This document shows positions 1 through 11,061 of a stretch of DNA of 64,000 nucleotides, piece by piece. Source of the stretch: Symsagittifera roscoffensis (lineage: Eukaryota > Xenacoelomorpha > Acoela > Convolutidae); assembly GCF_963678635.1 (NCBI RefSeq), contig NC_087062.1:24138177-24202176 (forward strand). Direction: 5' to 3'. Within the stretch, counting starts at the first letter, position 1, and the number at the start of each line of letters is the position of its first letter. Below the pieces are notes generated by a model that was given only the letters and a program-made list of their open reading frames with translations, ran no database searches and had not been told where the DNA came from. Both the position numbers and the translations under genes were made by a program.

Positions 1-1
1 G

Positions 2-2718
2 ACTCAACACCAGGACACTGGTAATCAAGCGACCAGTGACCCTCTTGAGAGAAGTGCGACGAGGAACACCGCTCGTCCTTGGTGGATAGCCCTGGAGACC
101 ACGAATGAGCTGGAGAATTGCCTGTAAGGACTTGATCGCGGAGTACCCCGGAAGCGTCGGAATTGGCCCACCCAACAAAGGGCTGAAATCAATAAGCTAG
201 AGTTGCAGAGCCAGATAGAGCGAACTTGGGAAAACTTGCTGCAGGAGTATTTTGAAGATGCGATGAGAGCACCCTCGTCGGCACCACCATTAATGGCGAA
301 TCCTTTTGTCAGGACAGCGGGACAGTTGCTGTTTTCATGGAGCCTGGTGGGAGTGGCGTTAGAAGCGTTGACTTCATATGACAAACTCAGGCTGGGCAAT
401 GCGGGTACGCGCGTGTACCAAATGTTGGTGCAACGAATTGCTCGAGATAACTCGGGATGAGTCTACCGAGGCGGAAAGATGCCACCTGCATCTCGAGATG
501 GATAATGTCAGTGATGTCTGACACCACCGTCTAGACGTGCCACCAACGAGCGATAGGAAGTATGACGATGGAAAGTATGACGATGGAAAGTATGACGATG
601 GAATTCTGAATGTGTAACAGAGTACTGGAATCGCCAAGGGGGATGGCTCAAGGCAGTCTCTAGAGAACCACGGCAACCTGGCTCTGGCAGATGATAACCC
701 GAGGCCCACGAAACGGGGAAAATACCAATATGTGTGTGGAGTGATGGAGATGGCATACAACCCCTTCTTGGACTCAGAAGCTGGAAACGCTTGCATGAAT
801 TTTGAAGTGGCGGAGTTGTTGAAGTTCTAGACGGAGAAAATAATTGAAATTGACCAGACGGAAAGGGAAAGACCGAGCCTAGGTCTGCTATTTGAGAAAA
901 TTCTGGAAATTATCAGTGTGCCGCGTTCGGAAAAAAAGGTCGAACTAAGACTGGGAAGCGGAAACGACGTCTTGTCTACGAAATTGGGGACCATTTGGAA
1001 GTTACTGAGACTATCTTGGTGCCCACATCCCCACGCAAGCTTGATTGATTGAGGAAGTTACGGAGCAGGTGAGATTGTTGCCAGCGAAAGGTGTAGATCT
1101 GGGAAACTTGAATATAGTGCACAAATTAATCCTACCTCATCAAGGGGAATGGGAGGGAGCAACGAGCAAGCTGGACAAGCTGGTGAAGAAGATGGAGCCG
1201 GGCAGCTGTCTGGACATTGCATGTGGAGGCGGAGCGCATTCTTGTGATGGGCGGTCCTGTGTCAGAATACAATCCTTCCAGAGGGGGGGATTTAGCCACT
1301 TGGTTCTGTGACATAACGGAGAAGGAGAAGAGCGAGATGCATATAATGGCTGAGTGTTACGCGAGCACCACTGTAAATGTAGCGACGGGGTTGGGATTTT
1401 TCTCGATGATGTGCAGTTTACAATCTCCAGAGATGATGGAATCATATCACCATTTGGTGACAGCGTTAAGCGTGGAGTCTTGGCCAGGAGTGTTTCAAAT
1501 GATCCAGAAACACATCAGAGGACGGAAGATTGGTCTTGAGGCGGAGATGAGATTTCCTCTAAGCGAGGCTTACAATCTACCCAAGAATGCGAAGTTTCTG
1601 GTAGGATCAGTCATGGCCAACCTGTGCGGAAGCCATTATCCACTACACATGGCGATGGTAGACAAGTGTGTGCGGTTGGCACGAATGTCGCATCACTCTC
1701 ACAAATTGTTGCAGAAGATACTAGGAGCAGTGCCGCGAGATCGAAGAGCTCTGGAAAGTGGAAAAAGAGAACACAACTGACCTTGAAAGACAGAATACGA
1801 TTGGAAAAGAGATGAACCGTGCCACAGCTATGGATGAAAACGACGTGACGCATGAGAAAATGCTGGAGTTTGAACCGCTGTTGGAAACTTCTGGAGAACG
1901 TAACCTCCGGAGCATCAACCTGACTCACGGGGAAAGCCGAAACCATTGTCTGGCACAGACAGTTTGGTATCCGGAGCACTCGAACCTCTACTTGTTATGG
2001 GACGTGGAAGAAATTCGGTCAATAGGGCTACCCAGTGACCAGCAGAAGGTCACTCTTTTTGTGGTGAGCACGATGCTGGCGTTGCCATGGATCGAGGAGA
2101 ACGTGACGAAATATCGAGACTCGAGAGCACCAACTGTGGAGTCAATACATGCCATTGACTACAGCTGGAGGCTTGAGTTGTTCGACGTGTGTAAAGTATT
2201 CGCTGTGCCCGAGGAAGTGAGGCACGTGTGGAGTCGCATTAGATTCTTTTCATGGTTTCGAGCGCCGCTGACTTCGTGGCTGTATACGGTGACGAAGAAT
2301 CGCATGATGAAGCATCAGAAAGAATATCGAAAGTTCCTGGCTGAGATTGGGCCCGAGGCCTTCAGGAGACCGTTGCTAATTCATCGTAATGCGATAACCA
2401 CGGGTTGGAAAAGGGTTGGTAGAGTGTCTCGAGATAACAACAAAGCGAGGGAATCGATATTGGAGGAGGAATTGACGAAGAACGTGAGCCGGGAGTTTGC
2501 ACAATTCGTTTTGCTTGAATAGGAAATCTAAAGTGAAGGGTCTGCCGAATCAGGCGAAAAGGCTACAAGAGCAAAAGGAATGGATGCGAGCCTAAGAACA
2601 GTTGAAGGCATGGGAACAAATCGTAATCAGTTCCGATGACGAAGAAGAACTGGCAAGGCAAATTACGACGTCGAGTGTGTCAGGACTCAGTACCTCGAAG
2701 ACAAGAGGCACGAACTGA
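2..2718 (+). pseudogene. Broken gene of unknown family, 5' end outside window
   Basis: I do not recognise this gene. Coding-like sequence, GC-richer than everything downstream, runs along the + strand but changes frame repeatedly. Frame 2 is open from the window edge to a TGA at 458-460 except for a TAA at 125-127. A patchy stretch follows to about 1,040 with several stops. Frame 1 is then open about 1,045-1,220, frame 2 about 1,217-1,780, and frame 3 about 1,740-2,522. A last piece ends at TGA 2716-2718 with one internal TAA near 2,596. Around 1,740-1,810 the translation is rich in E, K, R and Q and may be a coiled coil. The tail contains IVISSDDEEE, hydrophobic then acidic, like a SUMO-interacting motif. 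No catalytic motif, signal peptide or membrane segment stands out. At least three frameshifts plus stops point to a pseudogene, although some breaks might be unrecognised introns. It could be an ORF of a mobile element or a decayed host gene. Confidence 0.55.
558..602 (+). repeat. 15-bp tandem repeat, 3 copies, encoding KYDDG
   Basis: AAGTATGACGATGGA occurs three times in perfect succession inside the broken gene. In the local reading frame it gives three KYDDG pentapeptides followed by ILNV and a stop. The period is a multiple of three, so expansion would not have disturbed the frame. Confidence 0.9.
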
Positions 2719-2802
2719 AGAGGGTGTTCAGAGATTGGTTCTTAAAACAATAAATTTTGCTAAAATTTCTTTTCCTTGCCCTCAGATTTCTGAACACCCT
2801 CT
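2719..2802 (+). terminator. Inverted repeat enclosing a poly(A) signal
   Basis: AGAGGGTGTTCAGA at 2719-2732 is the exact reverse complement of 2789-2802. The left arm starts at the base after the last stop codon of the broken gene. The 56-nt loop holds AATAAA at 2749-2754. This fits the 3' end of a transcript whose cleavage signal sits in a hairpin loop, or the edge of an inserted element. The structure is seen; the function is inferred. Confidence 0.5.
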
Positions 2803-2810
2803 GCCAGTCG

Positions 2811-3687
2811 GTCATATTTGGAAGTTTGACCTTGAGCAACGTTTATCCTTGACTTTGGGTTGAACTGCAATTTTTCAAAAAAAAAAAATTGAATTGAGCA
2901 TGTTATGTTCAAGTTCCTCGCGAAAACTGAAAATGCAAGAAAATAAGATCAGAAGATTCGAACTACAATCGCGGGAAAGTAGTACAAAATAGGAGCGTGA
3001 AATTTCTATTCGCAATTTCAGCGTATAATTCGAACGAGAGTAGAGCTGTCTCATTCCTAGAGAAAGAAAAAGTCGTGACGAAAAGAGACAAAGAAGTATT
3101 GAGTGGACCAGAGTGAACCTTCGGTGGAAAGGTGGACAGCTGAAGCTGCCCAATGGTCAAAACGGAAAACTTGTGTCTTCAGTTAAAACTTATTCATTTC
3201 AAACTTCTTGAGTTAAACTTGATTACTGGATCAATTCTAGAGTCGCTTATTGATTTAGTTACTCAATTATAGAAGTCGTGTCGGTATGTAAGTACCCATT
3301 ATAAATTTGTTGAGTGAGTTTTGCATTGTTATGTTGAGTTAGGGAGAGTTTTAGGTTGATCCATCTGAAATGGATCAAAAGTCCACTGTCTAATAAAAAG
3401 TAGCTGTGTAAGTAAGATTCCGACCCTGTTTTTGACGTTGTTCGTGTGTTTTGGGTATTTTGAGACTCAATCATGGGGGCGTTCCTATTTATAGAGTGGG
3501 TGGGGGGTATTTTGGTAGTAGCCTTTAGGATTTAACGCGGTTTGTAGTCTCATGTCGCAAGTCAATCGATTTTGTTTCGACCGTTTGAGGTAGAAAAACA
3601 CAAGAGATAGTGTCCCTGACTCATGAGCCAATGTTTATAGGGCCTATTTTCCTATAACCTCATATGTGACTTAAGTAGGCGACTGTT
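2811..3687. other. Spacer with no recognised gene
   Basis: An A-run lies near 2,877-2,888 and a G-rich patch near 3,475-3,510. No reading frame here resembles a known protein and I see no RNA gene. The stretch may hold non-coding remains of the elements on either side. Confidence 0.5.
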
Positions 3688-4650
3688 ACAAGAGAGTACC
3701 CGCTGGACATTGTCAATTGCATTGCAATTGACGATATTTCACGTATGATCCAAACACTAATCAGCAAGGCCACTCTGGAAATCAAAATTGACGGCGACAT
3801 CGAGAAAGTAACGTTTGAGACCAGTATTGGTTCTCCACAAGGTGACGGTCTCAGTGGTAAAGCATTTGATTGCTACTTTGAAGACGCAATCGTCGATGTC
3901 AGGGAAGAAATCAAGGAACGAATAGATTGAAAACAAAACCACACGTATTGTTCTCCATCTAATTTACCAGACGAAGCAACCTATGCAGACGACGCTGATT
4001 TTGTCAGCCTTTCCAAACAACTTTCCTTTGAAAAGTTCGAATACATTCCACCAGTTCTCATTAAAAAGAATTTATTAGTTAATACCGACAAGACTGAGCT
4101 AGTACAAATCAGAAGTACCATTAACTAGTTATCAGAAAATTAGAGAAAGTGTAAGAAACTAGGAACATTGCTCGGAGATCAGGAAGACATCGCTAACAGG
4201 AAAAGCTTGGCAATAGCTGCATCTATTTCCTTGAAGAAGATTTGGACTCATGGAAATCGTGTAAGCAAACTCATCCAGGTGTACAACAGCATTGTCAAAT
4301 CGAGTTTCCTTTACAACTCCGAGATATGGGCTTTAACAAAGACTGACCAGCAGAAAATTAACCAGCTCAGAACTATCCTTAACATACGTTATCCTACCAG
4401 AGTTTCTAATCAAGAAGTGTTTACCTAACTCTTGAAATTCTCTGCAGACGATGGACGGTTTTTGGCCATGCTTTCCGATTAGACTTCAAAGCACCAGCTC
4501 AGAAAGCGATGGACTACTATTTGAGACGTCATATGCGAAAAAGTTTCAAGGAAGGCCAAGAGCCACCATATTTACCACTCTGAACGACGATTTCAGCCGC
4601 CTGGACATTATTATTCCATGTTACATTCGACGGGGGCAATTCGAAATTTT
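3688..4650 (+). pseudogene. Decayed LINE-type reverse transcriptase, C-terminal half
   Basis: The remnant covers the palm, thumb and C-terminal part of a non-LTR retrotransposon reverse transcriptase. From about 3,745 the frame reads to IGSPQGDGLSG followed by a CYFEDA segment, which fits the conserved GxPQG block of these enzymes, and stops at TGA 3928-3930. A second frame from about 3,960 has ATYADDADFVS, the YADD metal-binding site, then NTDKTELVQI and a stop near 4,126. A third piece at 4,168-4,425 has LGDQEDIANRK and FLYNSEIWALTKTD, typical of the region after the catalytic core. The end is split again: RRWTVFGHAFRLD and GRPRATIFTTLNDD lie in different frames around 4,446-4,610. The fingers, endonuclease and any first ORF are missing. 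At least three frameshifts or stops make it inactive. The exact clade is not assigned. Confidence 0.85.
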
Positions 4651-4655
4651 GAAAA

Positions 4656-4699
4656 AATCCAATTGAACCTAAAATGAAATCCAATTGAACCTAAAATGA
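4656..4699. repeat. 22-bp direct repeat, 2 copies
   Basis: AATCCAATTGAACCTAAAATGA at 4656-4677 follows itself at 4678-4699, just beyond the reverse transcriptase remnant. Non-LTR elements often end in short tandem repeats, so this could mark the 3' end of the LINE copy. That reading is inferred. Confidence 0.85.
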
Positions 4700-4790
4700 C
4701 GAAATTTTCGTATGACGGACTGGCTTTGTTTGTTTGGTTAAACTATGAGCTGAAAGGACTTCGTAATTTAGTTCGTTTCCTTGATAGTTT

Positions 4791-5010
4791 CACGCCTTGG
4801 ATTTTTTCCGGTAAAAGTTATCTTCATGACCTTTAATTTATTGTAGGGTTGACATTTATTTGTTATTCTGGGGGCCTATAAGTGATAACTCCAAAAAGAA
4901 CTGTCATGCCTTGGATGTTTTCCGGTAAAAGTTATCTTCATGACCTTTAATTTATTGTAGGGTTGACATTTATTTGTTATTCTGGGAGCCTATAAAAAGA
5001 ACTGTCGTGC
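4791..5010. repeat. About 114-bp tandem duplication
   Basis: The segment starting CACGCCTTGG at 4791 recurs from 4905 (CATGCCTTGG) with few changes. Both copies contain CCGGTAAAAGTTATCTTCAT and GTAGGGTTGACATTTATTTG. The second copy is slightly shortened near its end. There is no coding potential. Confidence 0.85.
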
Positions 5011-5501
5011 GAGATAGAGAAAAGTTTCAACTTATTTGAGGCTCCTTTCAAGTAAATTTTACGGTTGCTGAAGAATTTCAGATGTAGAAAACAAGGATGT
5101 ATTAAATGCTGGACCAGAATGAGTAACCTGTCACCTCTCATGAGAGATAATTGTGATATCTCCAGCTTCTACTCAACGAAATTATCCTGGAAAGGAAAGT
5201 AAGTAAAACATGGAAACTAGTTAGTAGCCTAGTAGATTTTTTTTTAAATGTGCATGAAAGTCTCATAACTATAGACGTCCATTCATACATATTGATGCGT
5301 TTATGAATGCACTTAGGTATATATGCACTTTTTGAGTTCAATTGAAATTCATCTGCTGAAAGTGACGTAAATAGCACTCTCCAAATACGTACATGGAATT
5401 GGCGCGAAAAAACATGATCGATTTCTAGTTTCGAAAGTGGAATTTTATTTTAAGATTTCCAGAGGAATATAAGTTTTACCTATTGATCCTGTTTTCTCTG
5501 G

Positions 5502-5615
5502 TGAGGTTCATGTTATCAAAAATGCGCCTATCATAAATTTTCTTTGAAGTTTGAATTTTGAGGTTCATGTTATCAAAAAAGCGCCTATCATAAATTTTCT
5601 TTCAAGTTTGAATTT
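5502..5615. repeat. 57-bp tandem duplication
   Basis: TGAGGTTCATGTTATCAAAA starts at 5502 and again at 5559. The units, which include GCGCCTATCATAAATTTTCT, are nearly identical. The surrounding 5,010-5,870 is AT-rich spacer with no gene that I can support. Confidence 0.85.
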
Positions 5616-5871
5616 TGAAATTTGAAGTTGAGATTTTTTCATCAAGTTAGTTTTTTTTTTGTTCACTTGCGTTCATACTCTTTTCCAATCTTCGATTGGC
5701 TAGGTTTTAAGAGTTGTTGATGTTTCCAGTAAAAACTGGAATTGGCTCTGAATTATTGTACCAATGACAAAATATGGGAATGAATTTTGCTTTACTGCGT
5801 ACCAGCTTGTGAATAGGATCACGTAACATAATTTCAGACCTCTCGACCGTGATTCAAGCTGCGATGAATCA

Positions 5872-5877
5872 TTTCAG
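5872..5877 (+). promoter_or_regulatory. Candidate splice or trans-splice acceptor before rme-8 start
   Basis: TTTCAG lies 38 nt before the proposed ATG, and the rme-8 frame is open back to a TGA at 5865-5867. In nematodes such a site could receive a spliced leader, or it could end an intron after an unseen upstream exon. Only the motif and its spacing are observed. Confidence 0.3.
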
Positions 5878-5915
5878 AAAATATTTCAAATTTTGAACAA
5901 CAATTCGAAATTTGG

Positions 5916-6791
5916 ATGTTTGTATCAAACAATATACCGCCAATCGAACGGCAAGAAAAGCCATATAATTACCATGCAACTAACTTGAACAATTTTGGTA
6001 GATACCGACGAGTTTTCTCAATTGGAACAGATGGAATCACAACAGCCAATCCGCAGAATTTTCAGGTTACAAACCAAGTGAGTGTTTTTGAGAGTAACGT
6101 GAAACTTTTAGTATTCTAATGAATATTTGCTCATACTTATTTTTTTTAAATTTCAGTGGGCATATAAAGAAATAGCAGCAATTTTGCCCAAACGCGACAC
6201 AGGCGTACTGCACGAGTTTCACTTAATTGTACAAAAACCTGGCAAAAAATTGGAAACTCTTAAATTTTCGTGCGATCATAGAGCGGAGCTTCTCACCACA
6301 GCGCTGGTAAAGATAAATAAAAAGTTGAATTTGCTTGCTATGAGTGCACATCTGAAATTGATTTGTTTTAGAGATTCAGAACTAAGTTCGCAGATCAATC
6401 GCAGTTTTCAGTTCAACAGTTCAAGTCCGAGAAACACCATTGGTCGGACAATAGACTGACTGTCACTTTACAGGTGCGCTGTTAAACTGTTTCTTACAAC
6501 TAAACGTTGTTTTTATAAAACATCAGAAACCTTCTTCGGTTTAGTTTCGCTAGCGTATAGCTTTTTAGGTGACACCGAGCTCTGTGGACCAGCTAGATTT
6601 GAGTACCGGAAAAATTCTTTGTTCTTACGACTACCAAGAAATAGAGGAATTTGCTTTGGTAAAAACGACTTAAGCTGAAGAAAATGGCTTAACTTATTTT
6701 ATGGAGCTGCTTATACGCGGTTAAATTTTGAGTTTAGGTGTCCGATGACATTGATGCATTTGCTATATTTTACGGTGGATTCCGACGAATG
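5916..6791 (+). CDS. rme-8: RME-8 / DNAJC13-like gene, first five exons only
   Basis: RME-8 (DNAJC13) is a very large J-domain protein of early endosomes that works with Hsc70 in endocytic sorting and recycling. Exons read as 5916-6077, 6157-6306, 6372-6473, 6569-6658 and 6738-6791, giving 186 codons. All introns are phase 0, 65-95 nt long, with GT donors and TTTCAG, TTTTAG, TTTTTAG or GTTTAG acceptors. Residues 29-54 (GRYRRVFSIGTDGITT to VTNQ), 81-100 (KKLETLKFS and HRAELLTTAL), 105-138 (RFRTKF to KHHWSDNR), 155-162 (ILCSYDYQ) and 178-186 (IFYGGFRRM) follow the N-terminus of the animal proteins in order. The J domain lies much further on and is not present. The last exon ends at a GTGAGT donor and I found no next exon before the satellite. 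The first 28 residues match poorly, so the start is tentative. The gene may continue past the window or be a truncated copy. Confidence 0.88.
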
Positions 6792-6961
6792 GTGAGTAAA
6801 TTTTTGTGTTTGACTTAGTAAATAAGATGCCATGAATTGAGTTATTTGCATAAACAACGTATTTTTTCGGTGAATTTTTGAAAATAAGCTTAAGAGCTGA
6901 ACTACTTTTGCGCTTGCGATAACCGTTATCAATTTGGAATAAAGACTTTTTTTTCGGTTCA

Positions 6962-7015
6962 ATCACTTATGATGCTGCTATCACTTATGATGCTGCTATC
7001 ACTTATGATGCTACT
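6962..7015. repeat. 18-bp tandem repeat, 3 copies
   Basis: ATCACTTATGATGCTGCT occurs twice, followed by a third copy with one change (GCTACT). It lies about 170 bp after the last visible rme-8 exon, between that gene and the satellite. Confidence 0.9.
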
Positions 7016-7378
7016 GTGCTGACATAGTCAATTTCTTGCAAATTCAATTTTAACTACTGGCTGCCCGGTTGGTATTTGTATTCAGAGGGTCTGAAAGTTT
7101 TTTCACAATATCAATTTTTTCGGCTCAACTGGTGTCTGCTCTTCATAAGGTTTTTTTAGTTGCCAATTTGAATGTCTTGTTGGGCATATTTGCCTGGAAT
7201 TCCAGTTTGATAAAAATCAGTTATTTTGAAAGTGTTTGGGATTGGAGTTTTTAATTTTTTTTTGTGAGACGCTTTGGAAACTTTTATTACTTTTTGCAAT
7301 AAATTTATTTTTTTCTCCAAATCTTTTTTAAACGATTTCAAAAAAGGGTATCAATAGAAAGACCGCTTTTTTAGTGCC
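7016..7378. other. T-rich transition into the satellite, no gene recognised
   Basis: Low-complexity T-rich sequence. I looked for an RME-8 continuation in all three + frames and saw none. Some words recall the island at 19.3-20.5 kb (for example TTTGGAAACTTTT near 7,272), so this may be a decayed edge of the array. Confidence 0.45.
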
Positions 7379-7510
7379 TGCATACTCTCTTGGTCTCTAT
7401 TTGCTTTACCCTTTTGTCTACAGCCTTCGAACAATCTGTGGGGGTTTATTTGGACGATACTTTTGATTTTTTTTTTCATTTTCTCAAAAACCTATTTAAG
7501 TTCATTTTCT
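7379..7510 (+). repeat. Junction module, copy 1, with island almost deleted
   Basis: The module starts GCATACTCTCTTGGTCTCTA and contains GCCTTCGAACAATCTGTGGG, then CTCAAAAAC near 7,483-7,491. In the other two copies this is followed by 1.19 or 0.91 kb of a different repeat. Here only 19 nt separate it from CCTAAATGATGACATC at 7511, the first clear satellite core. Confidence 0.8.
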
Positions 7511-10500
7511 CCTAAATGATGACATCTTTCCACAAATGATTTGGTCTGGCGACTTCTGCCCAGATTGTTTCAGAATATGATTTTTATAGTTTGTTGGATT
7601 GTATGTATGTACTGATGCAAATTTGTTCAAATTTGATCTAAATGATGATACCTTTCCCTAAATGATATGGTTTCGCGGCTTCTGCTCTTGTTTGTTTGAA
7701 AATCTTGAGGTTTTTTTTATAGTTGATTGATTGTATGTATATACGGATCCAATTTGTACATTTTTGCTCTAAATGATGTCACCTTTCCCTAAATGATTTG
7801 GTTTTGCAACTTTTGCCCGTATGTTTTGTGAGAAATTGAGGATTCGAATAGTTTGTTTGATTGTATGTTTGTACTGAGTCAATTTTGTTCATTTTTGATC
7901 TAAATGATGCCACCTTTCCCCAAATGGTTTGGTTCGGCGACTTCTTTATATGATATATGCGAAGTGAATATATTCTGCTTTTTAGTGATTTCAATGCTAT
8001 CAATCTTTTCGTTTTTGTGCTGTTTTGAAATATGACTTTTTGTGCACACGAAATTCTTTCTTTCGAATGTTTTTTCATCCCTTGATCAGTTTTTTATATT
8101 CACCTAATTGATGCTTTTTTGCTCAAATGGTTTGAATAGCGACTTCGTTCATGATTTTTTCAGAATATGAATGAAATTTTTTTTGTTTGGACTTGAGTTG
8201 ATCTGAGTTTTTACGTATTTGATCTAAATGAAGACATCTTTCCCCAAATGATTTGGCTTCGCGACTTCTGCCCATGATTAGTTCCGAATCTGAGCATTTA
8301 TAGCTTGCTTGAGTGTGTATATATACTGATTCAATTTTGTTCATAATTGATAGAAATGACACATTTCTGCAAATGATTTTTTTTTCGCGATTACTGTCCT
8401 AATGGTTTTAACATTTGTTTAAGTGCGGCTTTGAAATGTAACGCTTTCGAACAAATTGAAGTTATTTTACCGTATGGTTTTTCAAAATGATAACTCCCTT
8501 ACCTAATTGATGTGGTTTCGTGATTTCTTCTCATGATAACTGTACAAACTGAGTTTGTTTTAGTTTTTTGATAATTCTTCTTTCTAATTCGATTTTTCCA
8601 GTTTTTGGCTGGTACATCAGATACATTTCCCCAGCTGATTTTTCACTGGATTACAGAGAGAGTTATTGAACTATCTCGATTGTTTTATCTACGTTTTTGG
8701 TTTTGCTTCGTGCTTTTGTGAGGTGAATTTTTTCTAGAATCCTGATGGTACCAATCTTTCGTTTTGGTGCTGTTTTGAATTATGACGATTTTGTTCTTAC
8801 AAATCTTTTTCTTGCGAATGCTTTTTCATTCATTGATTAGTTCTTGACATTCATCTTAATTATGACTTCTTTCCTCAATTTAATTGGATAGCGAATTGGT
8901 TCATGAATTTTTCAGAAGATGAGCCTAATTTGTTTTTGTTTTATTTTGAGTTGATTTGATTTTTTAAATCTTTGAACTAAATGATGACACTTTTCCCCAA
9001 ATGATTTGTTTTTGCGACTTCTGCCTATGATTAGTTCAGAATCTGAGCATTTATAGCTTGCTTGAGTGTGTATATATACTGATTCAATTTTGTTCATAAT
9101 TGATAGAAATGACACATTTCTGCAAATGATTTTTTTTTCGCGAGTACTGTCCTAATGGTATTAACCTTTAGTAAGTGCGGCTGTGAAATGTAACGCTTTC
9201 GAACAAATTGAAGTTATTTTACCGTATGCTTTTTCAAAATGATAATTCCTTTATCTATAAGATGTGGTTTCGTGATTTCTTCTCATGGTGAATTTACAAA
9301 CTGAGTTTGTTTTAGTTTTTTGATAATTCGTCTTTCTAATTCGATTTTTCCAGTTTTTTCTCTGATACATCAGATTCATTTCACTGGGTTACAGGGAGAG
9401 TTATTGAACTATCTCGATTGTTTTATCTACGTTTTTGGTTTTACTTCGTGCTTTTGTGACGTGAAATTTTTCAAGAATCCTGATTGTACCAATCTTTTCG
9501 ATTTGGTGCTGTTTTGAATCATGACGACTTGGTTCGAACAAGAATCTTTTTCTTGCGAATGCTTTTTCATTCACTGATTAGTTCTTGGCATTCATCTTAA
9601 TTATGACTTCTTTCCTCAATTGACTTGGATAGCGAATTGACTCATGATTTTTTCATAAGATGAGCTTAATTTGTTTTTGTTTTATTTTGAGTTGATTTGA
9701 GTTTTTAAATCTTTGAATTATATGATGACAGCTTTCCCCAAATGATTTGGTTTGGCGACTTCTGCCCATGATTATTTCAGAATCTGAGCTTTTATAGTTT
9801 GCTTGATTGTATGATTCAAATTTGTTCTTATTTGATGGAAATGACACTTTTCTGCAAATGATTTGGTTTCGCGACTCTTGTCCTTGATTATTTCAGAATC
9901 TCGTGGTTTTTTAATAGTTTGTTTGATTGTATGTATGTACTGATGCGATTTGTTCATGCTTGATCTAATCTAAATGATGACACCTATCCCCAATTGATTT
10001 GGTTTTGCGACTTCTGCCCGTGATTTTTCCAGAAACAGGTTTTGTATTGTTTTTTTTTTGACTGTATGTTTTTACTGTCTCAAATTTGTTCATTTTTGAT
10101 CTTAATGATGACACCCTTCCCCGAATGATTTGGTTTCGCGACTTCTATTTATGATTTATGTGAAGTGAATGTCGTTTGGTTTTAAGGATTCTAATGGTAC
10201 CAATCTTTTCGTTTTAGTGCGGTTTTGAAATATGACGATTTTGTTCAAACTACCATCTTTTTCTTGCGAATGCATTTTCATTCACTGATTAGTTCTTTAC
10301 ATTCATCTTACTTATGACTTCTTTCCTCAATTGATTTGAATAGCGAATTGGTTCATGATTTTTTCAGAAGATGAATTTAATTTGTTTTTGTTTTAATTTG
10401 AGTTGATTTGATTTTTTAAATCTTTGAACTAAATGATGGCACCTTTCCCCAAATGATTTGGTTTCGCGACTTCTGCCAATGATTATTTCAGTATCTGATC

Positions 10501-11061
10501 TTTTTTAGTTCGCTTCATTGTATGTTTGTATTAATTCAAATTTGTTCTCATTTGATCGAATTGACACATTTCTGCAAATGATTTGTTTTCGCGTCTTCTG
10601 TCCTTGATGATTTCAGATTCTGAGGTTTTACAGTTTGTTTGAATGTAAGTATGTACTGCTCCATTTTGTTCAGGTTTGAAGTAAATGATGACACCTTTCC
10701 CCAAATGATTTGGTTTCGCGACTTCTGCCCTTGATTATATCAGAATCTGAGCTTTCATAGTTTGTTTGATTGTATGTATGTACTGATGCAATTTGTCCAT
10801 GTTTGATCTAAATGGTGGCACCTTTCCCTAATTGATTTGTTTTCGCGGCTTCTGCTCTTGTTTGTTTGAAAATCTTGAGGTTTTTTTTATAGTTGATTGA
10901 TTATATGTGTGTACTGATCCAATTTGTTCATATTTGCTCTAAATGATGACACTTTTCCCTAAATGATTTGGTTTTGCCCATAATTTTTTGAGAACCTGAG
11001 GTTTCGAATTGTTGGATTGATTTTTTGTTTGTATTTTTTGCTTTTCAGTATTTTCAATGGT
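7511..11061 (+). repeat. Irregular satellite segment at the left end
   Basis: Diverged monomers without a tight short period. The blocks around 8,200-9,100 and 9,000-9,900 resemble each other; the phrase TTGCTTGAGTGTGTATATAT appears near 8,304 and 9,057. Divergence is higher than in the middle of the array, as expected at an array edge. Confidence 0.7.

Noticed and set aside
25-1979. Minus-strand ORFs across the first 2 kb
   Set aside because: The + strand there has continuous coding-like composition and motifs; the minus-strand frames look like antisense shadows with no recognisable domain.
6792-7378. Next rme-8 exon before the satellite
   Set aside because: A candidate between TATTCAG near 7,086 and AAGGTTTT near 7,147 is open and bounded by splice-like words, but its translation does not resemble the RME-8 segment that follows YGGF.
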